A DNA stretch of 5,071 nt from Spirochaetes bacterium GWF1_49_6 (GTDB taxonomy: Bacteria > Spirochaetota > Brevinematia > Brevinematales > GWF1-51-8). The notes under the pieces were generated by a model that was not told the DNA's origin, ran no database searches, and was given only the letters and a program-made list of their open reading frames with translations. The stretch covers positions 8,798 through 13,868 of the forward strand of contig MIBD01000126.1 of the NCBI GenBank assembly GCA_001829395.1, read 5' to 3'. This document shows, one piece after another, positions 1 through 5,071 of the stretch (the stretch's first letter is position 1; the number at the start of each line of letters is the position of its first letter). The translations under genes were made by a program, and so were the position numbers.

Positions 1-286
1 AAAGTTCGGCGAACTCAAGGATACGCCGTACTCTGGGCTGAATATGTCTGACTTCGAGCTTTTTCTCACGCGCATGGTTATATTTGCCCGCGATGACCAG
101 CAGGCGTATGCCCTGTGAATCGATGTAATGGACGCGGGAAAAATCGAAGGTGAAAAAGGCGCAGTCCGCCTTTCCCGCCTCACCCGAAATATCGGTATCG
201 AGAGTTTCCATCGAGAATGCGGTGATCTCGCCGTTGGGCCGATACAAAATGGAATTATCAGACAGTTTTTCTTTGTAAAACTGCAT
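1..286 (-). CDS. STAS-domain protein (anti-sigma factor antagonist-like), 3' end cut by window edge
   Basis: The reverse strand encodes 95 codons from ATG (284-286) to the window edge with no stop, so the C-terminus is missing. The translation begins MQFYKEKLSD and carries the STAS hallmark VHYIDSQGIRLL at residues 52-63, then LEVRHIQPRVRRILEFAEL at 77-95. This matches the usual strand-helix pattern of SpoIIAA/RsbV-type anti-anti-sigma factors, where DSxG carries the phosphorylatable serine (here Ser57) and the last helix reads xPxVRRILEFxxL. Such proteins bind anti-sigma factors or other partners in a phosphorylation-dependent way; the partner here is unknown. The start is supported by AAGGA (reverse complement of 294-298), 7 nt upstream. 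Seen so far it is a single STAS domain, and most of the usual length of about 100-115 residues is present. It is divergent from the RseC-family gene. The family call is firm; the specific role is not. Confidence 0.85.
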   Translation of the reverse strand, partial: MQFYKEKLSDNSILYRPNGEITAFSMETLDTDISGEAGKADCAFFTFDFSRVHYIDSQGIRLLVIAGKYNHAREKKLEVRHIQPRVRRILEFAEL

Positions 287-316
287 ACCCCGTTCCTTTT
301 TTAATTCATTTCCTAT

Positions 317-345
317 ACTTTAAGACTATTCGTAAAAAATATCAA
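317..345 (-). promoter_or_regulatory. candidate sigma70 promoter for the STAS gene
   Basis: On the reverse strand TTGATA (340-345) is separated by 17 nt from TAAAGT (317-322). That is 5/6 and 4/6 to the consensus, and it would start RNA near 310, giving a leader of about 24 nt containing the AAGGA site. The region is AT-rich, so chance matches are likely. An overlapping alternative -10, TATAGG (312-317), has no good -35. Confidence 0.35.
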
Positions 346-398
346 ATAATTTGTCGTTTTGGAATTTTTATCTCCCGCCGGGTAAATTTCCGGGATAT

Positions 399-427
399 TT
401 GCCATTTCCCACGTAAATAGTTATAAT
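399..427 (+). promoter_or_regulatory. sigma70-type promoter for the RseC-family gene
   Basis: TTGCCA (399-404, 5/6 to TTGACA) is followed by a 17-nt spacer and a perfect TATAAT (422-427). This is the strongest promoter match in the window. Transcription would start around 433-436, only about 12-15 nt before the preferred start codon at 448. Confidence 0.65.
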
Positions 428-437
428 TTAATTGTAT

Positions 438-442
438 GGAGG
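438..442 (+). promoter_or_regulatory. ribosome binding site deciding the RseC-family start
   Basis: GGAGG at 438-442 lies 5 nt before ATG 448. The in-frame ATG at 436 overlaps this site, has no Shine-Dalgarno sequence of its own and lies at the predicted transcription start. The site therefore favours 448 as the start. Confidence 0.7.
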
Positions 443-447
443 CGTTT

Positions 448-864
448 ATGGAAAAGCTCGGCGTTATAATCGGTATAGAGAAGCACAAGACCCTGGTCCT
501 GCTCGGCGCCGGGGAGGCGAATAACTGCGGCGGGTGCAAACTCCACGGGATATGCAAGCCCGATAAAACCGGCGCGGTCATCGAAGTCCCCGGCAGAACG
601 CATTACTCCGTCGGTACCCCCGTCACCCTCTCGATGAACGAGACCCGTTCGATTATCGGGGCGTTCTTTCTGTTCATCTTCCCCATCATCTCGGCAATAC
701 TCGGTTTCATGCTCTTCCGTGCGCTCGGATTCACCGAGGGAATCTGTATCCTCGCAAGCATCGGCTCCCTGATCGCAAGCGTCGCGCTCTTTCTTGCATT
801 CGAACGTTTATTCCTCAGCCATATACGTATCAATCCTGTCGAAGACCCGGAAAAAAACCTCTAA
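448..864 (+). CDS. RseC/MucC-family (SoxR-reducing system type) membrane protein
   Basis: This 138-residue protein has the RseC/MucC layout. A short N-terminal domain carries a CX2CX5C cluster (Cys27, Cys30, Cys36 in NCGGCKLHGIC). A beta-rich stretch (VIEVPG, VGTPVTLSM) follows, then two membrane helices at about 69-90 and 99-118 and a short charged tail. In Escherichia coli, RseC works with the Rnf-like Rsx complex to reduce SoxR and is also linked to sigma-E control; the cysteines are thought to serve redox or iron-sulfur functions. No rnf/rsx genes are visible here, so the partner is unknown. E. coli RseC is slightly longer (159 residues). I chose ATG 448 over the in-frame ATG 436 (142 residues) because GGAGG lies 5 nt upstream of 448 and the promoter places the RNA start near 434. 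Cotranscription with fliP is possible, as no convincing terminator follows. The family call is good; the physiological role is inferred. Confidence 0.82.
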   Translation: MEKLGVIIGIEKHKTLVLLGAGEANNCGGCKLHGICKPDKTGAVIEVPGRTHYSVGTPVTLSMNETRSIIGAFFLFIFPIISAILGFMLFRALGFTEGICILASIGSLIASVALFLAFERLFLSHIRINPVEDPEKNL

Positions 865-909
865 TTTTAAAAAGTTTCGCACATTACGCACATTTTTTTC
901 ATATAACTA

Positions 910-938
910 TTGCATATTTTTTCTACATATAGTATAAT
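910..938 (+). promoter_or_regulatory. candidate sigma70 promoter for the fliP operon
   Basis: A perfect TATAAT (933-938) is preceded, with a 17-nt spacer, by TTGCAT (910-915), which matches TTGACA only in its first three bases. RNA would start near 945 and carry a leader of about 67 nt. The surroundings are very AT-rich, which raises the chance of a spurious match. Position just upstream of a five-gene operon supports it. No sigma28-type (TAAA-N15-GCCGATAA) or sigma54-type (GG-N10-GC) site is seen here. Confidence 0.5.
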
Positions 939-952
939 GATATAGGGAATCG

Positions 953-975
953 AAGGCGTCTATTTTAGACGTTTT
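953..975 (+). other. stem-loop in the fliP leader
   Basis: CGTCTA (957-962) and TAGACG (966-971) are perfect inverted arms around a TTT loop. As RNA the stem extends outward by two G-U and two A-U pairs (953-956 with 972-975) to about 10 pairs. The stem ends in UUUU but no long U-tract follows, so it is not a typical intrinsic terminator. It lies between the candidate promoter and the fliP ribosome binding site. Confidence 0.45.
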
Positions 976-1000
976 ACGCACAGCTTTTGCAGATATTAAC

Positions 1001-1008
1001 GGGAGGGG
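1001..1008 (+). promoter_or_regulatory. ribosome binding site for the TTG start of fliP
   Basis: GGGAGGGG at 1001-1008 contains GGAGG (1002-1006) ending 5 nt before TTG 1012. No ATG or GTG start lies at a comparable position, so this site decides the unusual start codon. Confidence 0.75.
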
Positions 1009-1011
1009 ATT

Positions 1012-1779
1012 TTGAGAAACGGAATCTGGAAAGGGGCCCTGATAGCGGCTTTTATTCTTGTATCCGGCGGAGTTGGTTTCGCGCAGACCGCCGGCCAAAT
1101 CCCTATTCCGACCATCGACTTTAATCTCCGCCCCGCGCAGTCGCCGCAGGAAGTCGCGACCGCCCTGCAGGTACTTTTCCTCATCACTATCATCTCCCTC
1201 GCGCCGACCCTGCTGATCCTGCTGACATCGTTCGTCCGTATCTATATCGTGCTCTCGTTCGTCAGCCGCGGTCTCGCGACCCAGACTATTCCGCCCAACC
1301 AGGTTATCGTCGGCCTCGCTCTCTTTATCAGCCTGTTTACGATGTACCCCGTGTTCAGTAAATCCTACGATCTGGGCATCAAGCCTTATCTCGACGGGAA
1401 AATCACGCTCGACGAGGGATTCGCTAAAGGGGTCGAACCTATCAGGGAATTCATGTTCCATGTAACCGCTCCGAAATACATTTTCCGTTTCGTCCAGCTC
1501 GCGGGTATCGAACGCCCCGCGACTCCCGCGGAAGTTCCCACCCATGTGCTGATTCCCGCGTTTATCCTCAACGAGCTGACGATCGCGTTCTATATGGGGA
1601 TGCTGCTGCTGATACCGTTCACAGTGATCGATATCGTAGTCGCGAGCACACTGATGTCCATGGGTATGATGATGCTCCCGCCTATTATGATATCGTTCCC
1701 GCTCAAGATACTCCTTTTCGTTCTCGTGGACGGGTGGAACCTGCTGGTCGAGAAACTGGTACTGAGTTTCAGGCTATGA
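1012..1779 (+). CDS. fliP: flagellar type III export gate protein FliP
   Basis: FliP is an inner-membrane subunit of the flagellar export gate; in known structures five copies form a helical complex with FliQ and FliR. The 255-residue product is of normal family length. Residues 1-24 look like the cleavable signal peptide typical of FliP (basic RNGIWK, hydrophobic core, GFA/Q cleavage). Conserved blocks follow: TSFVRIYIVLSF (72-83), PPNQVIVGLALF (94-105), the segment around PAFILNELTIAF, and PLKILLFVLVDGW (230-242), which fits the second FliP signature. Where many FliP proteins read SELKTAF, this one reads NELTIAF. About four membrane segments are visible. Translation starts at TTG, supported by GGGAGGGG and by the signal peptide beginning exactly there. 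The stop codon overlaps the ribosome binding site of fliQ, suggesting coupled translation. No fliO precedes it. Identity is secure. Confidence 0.96.
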   Translation: MRNGIWKGALIAAFILVSGGVGFAQTAGQIPIPTIDFNLRPAQSPQEVATALQVLFLITIISLAPTLLILLTSFVRIYIVLSFVSRGLATQTIPPNQVIVGLALFISLFTMYPVFSKSYDLGIKPYLDGKITLDEGFAKGVEPIREFMFHVTAPKYIFRFVQLAGIERPATPAEVPTHVLIPAFILNELTIAFYMGMLLLIPFTVIDIVVASTLMSMGMMMLPPIMISFPLKILLFVLVDGWNLLVEKLVLSFRL

Positions 1780-1789
1780 GGGGGCTGAT

Positions 1790-2059
1790 ATGAGTCAGGG
1801 TCTGGTTCTCCAAATCGTAAACGAAACTATCTATATCATAATAATATTATTAATACCGTTACTCGGGGTGTGGATGATTATCGGTCTGATTATCAGTATT
1901 ATTCAGGCCACCACCTCCATTCAGGAACAGACATTGACGTTTGTGCCGAAAATGATCGCGATCCTTCTCCTTCTGGTGTTCTTCGGGCCGTTCTTCCTGA
2001 ACTCGCTAATCGATTTCACGAACCGCCTGATGAATATGATCGCGAACGCGAAGATGTAA
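1790..2059 (+). CDS. fliQ: flagellar type III export gate protein FliQ
   Basis: FliQ is a small two-helix membrane protein of the export gate; in known structures four copies pack around the FliP-FliR core. The 89-residue length is standard. The hallmark GLIISIIQATTSIQEQTLTF, followed by VPKMIAI, matches the family pattern GLxVSIxQAxTQIQExTLxFxPK. Helix 1 spans about residues 14-39 and helix 2 about 51-73. The ribosome binding site GAGGGGG (1778-1784) begins within the fliP stop codon, 5 nt before ATG. Codons 17-22 (1838-1855) are an unbroken ATA/TTA run, unlike the G/C-ending codons around them, although the residues there (I and L) are ordinary. The gap to fliR is 12 nt. Identity is secure. 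Confidence 0.96.
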   Translation: MSQGLVLQIVNETIYIIIILLIPLLGVWMIIGLIISIIQATTSIQEQTLTFVPKMIAILLLLVFFGPFFLNSLIDFTNRLMNMIANAKM

Positions 2060-2071
2060 CGGGCTCCGGGG

Positions 2072-2845
2072 ATGATATACGACGTTTTTATAAACAGTTT
2101 CCAGGTATTTTTAATCGTGTTCGCGCGGCTGATGGGAATGTTCGTTACCGCGCCGTTTTTCTCGGGTATGGCGATGCCCATGACTATGCGTCTGGGTTTC
2201 ACGTTCTTCGTGTCGCTGGTCTCGGTTCCGCTGGTTCTAACGATGAACGTCGAGGCCGCGCCGAATTTAGTCGCTTACGGGGTGCAATTGGTCTCCAACT
2301 TCATTCTCGGCGCGGGTATCGGTTTTTTTGTGTTTATAATAATTGCCTCGTTTCAGGTATCGGCTCAGATGTTCAGTATCCCGATGGGACTCGGTATGAA
2401 CGAAGTCGTCGACCCGATGTCCAGCATCGAAGTCCCGGCGGTAGGTAATATCCTCGGCATACTGATACTATTCCTGCTGATACGGGTGGACGGGCATTTT
2501 TACCTGATACACCTGATTGTGAACAGTTTTCGAACCGTGTCGGTGCTCAGCTTTCAGTCGATAGAGGTGCTGGAAAAAGGGATGTCCGCCGCGGTCATGA
2601 TTATGTTCGATACGGGACTGAAAATCGCCCTGCCTATTATTGCGATTACGCTCATGCTCGATATGGCGATGGGTTTGATTTCGCGGGTCGCGCCGCAGTT
2701 TAATGTGATGATAATGGGTTTTAATATAAAACTTTTAGCGGGCTTCGTAATACTATGGCTTGCTATTCCGGTCATCGTGGATCTCGGAATGCTGGTTATC
2801 AACGGGATTATGAATACGGCGAAGGAGATTTTGACCCAGATGTAA
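2072..2845 (+). CDS. fliR: flagellar type III export gate protein FliR
   Basis: FliR is the single-copy subunit of the FliP5-FliQ4-FliR1 export gate in the inner membrane. The product has 257 residues, the usual length. Family features in order are VFARLMGMFVTAPFFSG (16-32), the MGLGMNEVVDPMSS segment (105-118), FLLIRVDGHFYLI (134-146), and ISRVAPQFNVMIMGFNIKLL (203-222), corresponding to the usual LIxRxAPQxNVFxxGxPLKI. Six or more hydrophobic segments are visible. The start ATG lies 12 nt after the fliQ stop. The only upstream purine run is GGGG touching the start codon, so the Shine-Dalgarno site is poor and translation probably depends on ribosomes finishing fliQ (inference). No better alternative start fits the conserved N-terminus. 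Identity is secure. Confidence 0.95.
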   Translation: MIYDVFINSFQVFLIVFARLMGMFVTAPFFSGMAMPMTMRLGFTFFVSLVSVPLVLTMNVEAAPNLVAYGVQLVSNFILGAGIGFFVFIIIASFQVSAQMFSIPMGLGMNEVVDPMSSIEVPAVGNILGILILFLLIRVDGHFYLIHLIVNSFRTVSVLSFQSIEVLEKGMSAAVMIMFDTGLKIALPIIAITLMLDMAMGLISRVAPQFNVMIMGFNIKLLAGFVILWLAIPVIVDLGMLVINGIMNTAKEILTQM

Positions 2846-2889
2846 AAAGAGGGGTATGCGGATAAGGGAGGGGAATCTTTCTGCTTACC

Positions 2890-2912
2890 TCTCACCTATT
2901 TTTGAGGTGAGA
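2890..2912 (+). promoter_or_regulatory. hairpin sequestering the flhB ribosome binding site
   Basis: TCTCACCT (2890-2897) and AGGTGAGA (2905-2912) form a perfect 8-bp inverted repeat with a 7-nt loop (2898-2904). The right arm contains most of the Shine-Dalgarno site GAGGTGAG (2904-2911) and ends immediately before ATG 2913. If folded in RNA the site would be masked. The repeat is plain in the sequence; regulation is inferred. Confidence 0.6.
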
Positions 2913-4079
2913 ATGACCGATGTTGTGAACGAACGGCTCGACTTATTCCTTGGCTTGCGCGATGCCGAATTTCTGTCCGCGTTCCGCTACGACCTGCAAA
3001 GGTTTGCGGCGGAGGACGAGGGACGTACCGAAGAACCGACTCAACAGAAACGCCGGAAAGCCCGCGAAGAGGGAAATGTCCCAAAATCGCAGGAACTGGT
3101 GTCTATTATCGTATTCCTGCTGACTTTCTGGACAGTATGCCTGATCGCGGAAATGTTGTTAGATACGTTTTCCCGTATTATGACCTACTATTTCCAGAAC
3201 CTTCTCACCATACAGGTCACGAAGAACAGCGCGAACGCCGCGTTCGGGGATATCCTGGGTATGATGGCGCAGGCTCTCCTTCCGATCATGGCGGTGGGAG
3301 TGATTTCCTCGCTTCTCGCGAACCTAATCCAGACCGGGTTCATTTTCAGCGCGAAAAAAATCTCGTTCAACTTCAGTAAAATCTTAACCAATATCGGCCC
3401 GAACCTGAAAAAAATGTTCTGGTCGAGCGAAACTTTGTTTAACCTGATAAAGTCGATATTTAAGGTGGTCGCGGTATTCGCGATCGCGTTCCTGATAGTC
3501 AACGCCAATATGGGTCAGCTCCTGCAGTTTACCCGCATGAATATCGTCAACTCCATGTCCACGATTGCCGGACTGATCTTCCAATTCGTCTCGTTCGCGG
3601 GCATCCTGCTCCTGATCTTCGCGCTCGCGGATTACGCGTTCCAGCGGTATATCTTTACCCAGTCGTTGAAAATGACCAAGCAGGAAGTCAAGCAGGAAAT
3701 GAAGGATACGGAAGGCAATCCTGAAATCCGGGCGCGTATCGCCGAGATGGGGCGCAGACTCCTTCGTCAAAATCTCGCCCGCGAAGTCCCCAAAGCCGAC
3801 GTTATTATCACAAACCCGACGCATATCGCGGTCGCGCTCAAGTATGACCCGAACTATATGAACTCCCCTATCATCATCGCGAAGGGAGAAGGCGTTTTCG
3901 CCCAGAGAATCAAAGATATTGCAAAAGAGAATAATATTATGATAATAGAGAATAAGCCCCTGGCGCGCGAGCTATTTGCGAAGGTCGAGGTTGGCGAACA
4001 GATCCCCGGCGAATTTTTTCAGGCCATCGCGAGGATTCTGTCCATTGTCTATCAGACCCGTTCCAGCGTAGCGGCATAA
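2913..4079 (+). CDS. flhB: flagellar export switch protein FlhB
   Basis: FlhB surrounds the FliPQR gate and switches export from rod/hook to filament substrates after self-cleaving in its cytoplasmic domain. From ATG 2913 the product has 388 residues, near the usual 350-385. Order: a cytoplasmic N-terminus with LQRFAAEDEGRTEEPT (28-43) and RRKAREEGNVPKS (47-59), four membrane segments (about 62-83, 118-142, 183-200 and 219-240), the linker from YAFQRY (241-246), then the autocleavage motif N301-P-T-H304 in ADVIITNPTHIAVALKYDP, and the terminal LAREL...IPGEFFQAIARIL region. All catalytic features are intact. A longer in-frame version from ATG 2856 (407 residues, 10 nt after fliR) is open. It has only a crowded GAGGGG 1 nt from the ATG, and its extra 19 codons use atypical codons, so I prefer 2913, which has GAGGTGAG upstream. 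That site lies in a hairpin. Identity is secure; the start is uncertain. Confidence 0.94.
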   Translation: MTDVVNERLDLFLGLRDAEFLSAFRYDLQRFAAEDEGRTEEPTQQKRRKAREEGNVPKSQELVSIIVFLLTFWTVCLIAEMLLDTFSRIMTYYFQNLLTIQVTKNSANAAFGDILGMMAQALLPIMAVGVISSLLANLIQTGFIFSAKKISFNFSKILTNIGPNLKKMFWSSETLFNLIKSIFKVVAVFAIAFLIVNANMGQLLQFTRMNIVNSMSTIAGLIFQFVSFAGILLLIFALADYAFQRYIFTQSLKMTKQEVKQEMKDTEGNPEIRARIAEMGRRLLRQNLAREVPKADVIITNPTHIAVALKYDPNYMNSPIIIAKGEGVFAQRIKDIAKENNIMIIENKPLARELFAKVEVGEQIPGEFFQAIARILSIVYQTRSSVAA

Positions 4080-4088
4080 CAGGGAAGC

Positions 4089-4094
4089 AGGAGG
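4089..4094 (+). promoter_or_regulatory. consensus ribosome binding site of flhA
   Basis: A full AGGAGG lies 6 nt before ATG 4101, the best ribosome binding site in the operon. It fixes the flhA start, which lies 21 nt after the flhB stop. Confidence 0.8.
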
Positions 4095-4100
4095 TAAAGT

Positions 4101-5071
4101 ATGGCTGAAAACGCACCCGCGAAACCGAGACAGAGTATTTTTGCGATGATAACCAAACGGATGGATATCGCGCTCGCAGTCGCGGCTATCGCAGTCGTCC
4201 TGATGCTCATTATCCCGCTGCCTACATTCCTGCTGGATGTATTGCTGGTCATTAACCTGTCCGTATCGTTAATGATCCTCCTTTCCACCTTTTACGTAAA
4301 GAAACCCGCGGACTTCTCATCCTTCCCGGGCGTTATCCTGATAACGACTATTTTCGGCCTCGCGCTGAACGTCTCCTCCACCCGTCTGATTCTGACCCTG
4401 GGGCCGGCATTCGACAGCCGCATCATTACCGCGTTCGGCAACTTCGTCGTAGGCGGGAACTATGTAGTCGGACTGATCGTGTTCGTCGTCCTGCTCGCCA
4501 TCCAGTTCCTCGTTATCACGAAGGGCGCATCCCGTGTCTCGGAAGTAGCCGCGAGATTCAGCCTCGATTCGTTACCGGGTAAACAGCTCGCGATCGACCA
4601 GGACCTGAGCGCCGGCCTGATCAACGAGGAAGAGGCAAAGAAGCGCCGCGCGGACGTCCGTCTCGAATCGGACTTCTACGGGGCTATGGACGGTTCGTCC
4701 AAGTTCGTATCGGGTAATGTCAAGGTCGCGCTCGTGATCGTCCTCGTGGACATCATCGGCGGACTGATCGTGGGGCTTGCTATGGGACAGGTGGCGTCTC
4801 TCGAGGAAGCGGCTCGAACATATATCCTGTTCACGGTGGGTGACGGGCTGATCTCGCAAATCCCCGCGTTATTGATCTCCACCGCGACCGGTTTGATTGT
4901 GACACGTTCCGCCGCCCGCGAAGACTTCGCGAAAGACATCATCTCGCAGATCGGCTCATCCCCGCGCGTACTCTATATCGCGGGTATCGCCATCCTCGGA
5001 CTGGGATTTTTACCCGGCTTCCCCATCCTCATTCACATCATTATAGGCGGTCTCCTGTTCGGGTTGGGATT
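4101..5071 (+). CDS. flhA: flagellar export ring protein FlhA, 3' end cut by window edge
   Basis: FlhA forms a nonameric ring under the export gate; its membrane part uses proton motive force and its cytoplasmic part docks chaperone-substrate complexes. The frame runs open from ATG 4101 to the window edge: 323 full codons of the usual 690-710, so only the membrane domain is seen. Conserved FHIPEP-family blocks are present: FGLALNVSSTRLIL (85-98), AFGNFVVGGNYVVG (111-124), the segment from ITKGASRVSEVAARF (139-153) through LDSLPGKQLAIDQDL (155-169), and DFYGAMDGSSKFVSG (191-205), the cytoplasmic loop important for energy coupling. Later hydrophobic segments lie near 206-228, 240-268 and 289-320. 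Flagellar FlhA is favoured over virulence-type SctV by the neighbouring flagellar-type fliPQR-flhB. No frameshift or missing key residue was seen in the visible part. Confidence 0.96.
   Translation, partial: MAENAPAKPRQSIFAMITKRMDIALAVAAIAVVLMLIIPLPTFLLDVLLVINLSVSLMILLSTFYVKKPADFSSFPGVILITTIFGLALNVSSTRLILTLGPAFDSRIITAFGNFVVGGNYVVGLIVFVVLLAIQFLVITKGASRVSEVAARFSLDSLPGKQLAIDQDLSAGLINEEEAKKRRADVRLESDFYGAMDGSSKFVSGNVKVALVIVLVDIIGGLIVGLAMGQVASLEEAARTYILFTVGDGLISQIPALLISTATGLIVTRSAAREDFAKDIISQIGSSPRVLYIAGIAILGLGFLPGFPILIHIIIGGLLFGLG

Larger units (their letters stand above)
875..982 (+). repeat. three copies of TTWCGCACA around the fliP promoter
   Basis: TTTCGCACA (875-883) and TTACGCACA (884-892) form a direct tandem of period 9. 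A further exact TTACGCACA lies at 974-982. Two copies are upstream of the candidate -35 and one is in the leader, downstream of the -10. I noticed no further copy elsewhere in the window. The copies are plain sequence; a role as a regulator binding site is inference. Confidence 0.5.

Noticed and set aside
893..899. T7 run after the RseC-family gene as an intrinsic terminator
   Set aside because: The sequence just before it consists of direct repeats (CGCACATT twice), not an inverted repeat, so no stem can form. Readthrough into fliP cannot be excluded.
865..1011. sigma28 or sigma54 flagellar promoter before fliP
   Set aside because: No TAAA-N15-GCCGATAA-like sequence was found, and the TTGCA at 910-914 has no GG element at the required distance upstream. 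Only a sigma70-like site is supportable.
907..1545. 212-residue open frame on the - strand across the fliP promoter and fliP
   Set aside because: It is antisense to an unmistakable fliP, is highly charged and low in complexity, and shows no recognisable domain. It arises from the codon bias of fliP.
1870..2448. 192-residue + frame overlapping fliQ and fliR
   Set aside because: It is a shifted reading of two clear genes, is rich in R, G and D with no domain, and has no ribosome binding site.
2856..2912. the 19-codon extension as the firm FlhB N-terminus
   Set aside because: The frame is open and the 10-nt gap fits the operon, but the ribosome binding site is crowded against the ATG, the codons are atypical, and the hairpin with the better site lies downstream. 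It is kept only as an alternative start.
3384..3824. 146-residue - strand frame inside flhB
   Set aside because: It is antisense to conserved flhB sequence, is a charged pseudo-repetitive translation, and shows no family features.
1..5071. CRISPR array, tRNA/rRNA gene, insertion sequence or phage element
   Set aside because: No regularly spaced repeats, RNA gene signatures, transposase frames or terminal inverted repeats were seen. The window is fully explained by the listed genes and short control regions.

Overview
The window holds the flagellar type III export-gate gene cluster fliP-fliQ-fliR-flhB-flhA on the + strand (1012 to the right edge). It is preceded by a small RseC/MucC-family membrane protein gene (+, 448-864) and, divergently, by the 5' part of a single STAS-domain gene (-, 1-286). 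The organism is a flagellated, Gram-negative-type bacterium of roughly balanced base composition, with strong G/C preference at third codon positions. The order fliP-Q-R-flhB-flhA and an FlhB N-terminus reading DLQRFAAEDEGRTEEPT resemble spirochaete flagellar loci. That placement is inference from remembered family features, not from a search.

Layout: (1) 1-286, STAS protein reading leftward, cut by the window edge. (2) 287-447, a divergent intergenic region with a near-consensus sigma70 promoter for the RseC-family gene and a weaker candidate for the STAS gene. (3) 448-864, RseC-family gene. (4) 865-1011, a 147-bp AT-rich control region before fliP, with a candidate promoter, three copies of a 9-bp motif and a leader stem-loop. 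(5) 1012-4079, fliP, fliQ, fliR and flhB, separated by about 10-12 nt. The exception is flhB: its better-supported start lies 67 nt downstream of fliR, behind a hairpin that contains its ribosome binding site. (6) 4101 to the edge, flhA, truncated after 323 codons.

How the genes work together: in the established model, FliP, FliQ and FliR form the helical export gate, FlhB wraps around it and switches substrate class after self-cleavage at NPTH, and FlhA forms the ring that couples proton motive force to export. All expected hallmarks are present. No fliO gene is seen next to fliP.

No wholly new gene system is visible. The points most worth a second look are regulatory: the hairpin over the flhB ribosome binding site, the TTWCGCACA motif set around the fliP promoter, the fliP leader stem-loop, and the almost leaderless RseC-family transcript.
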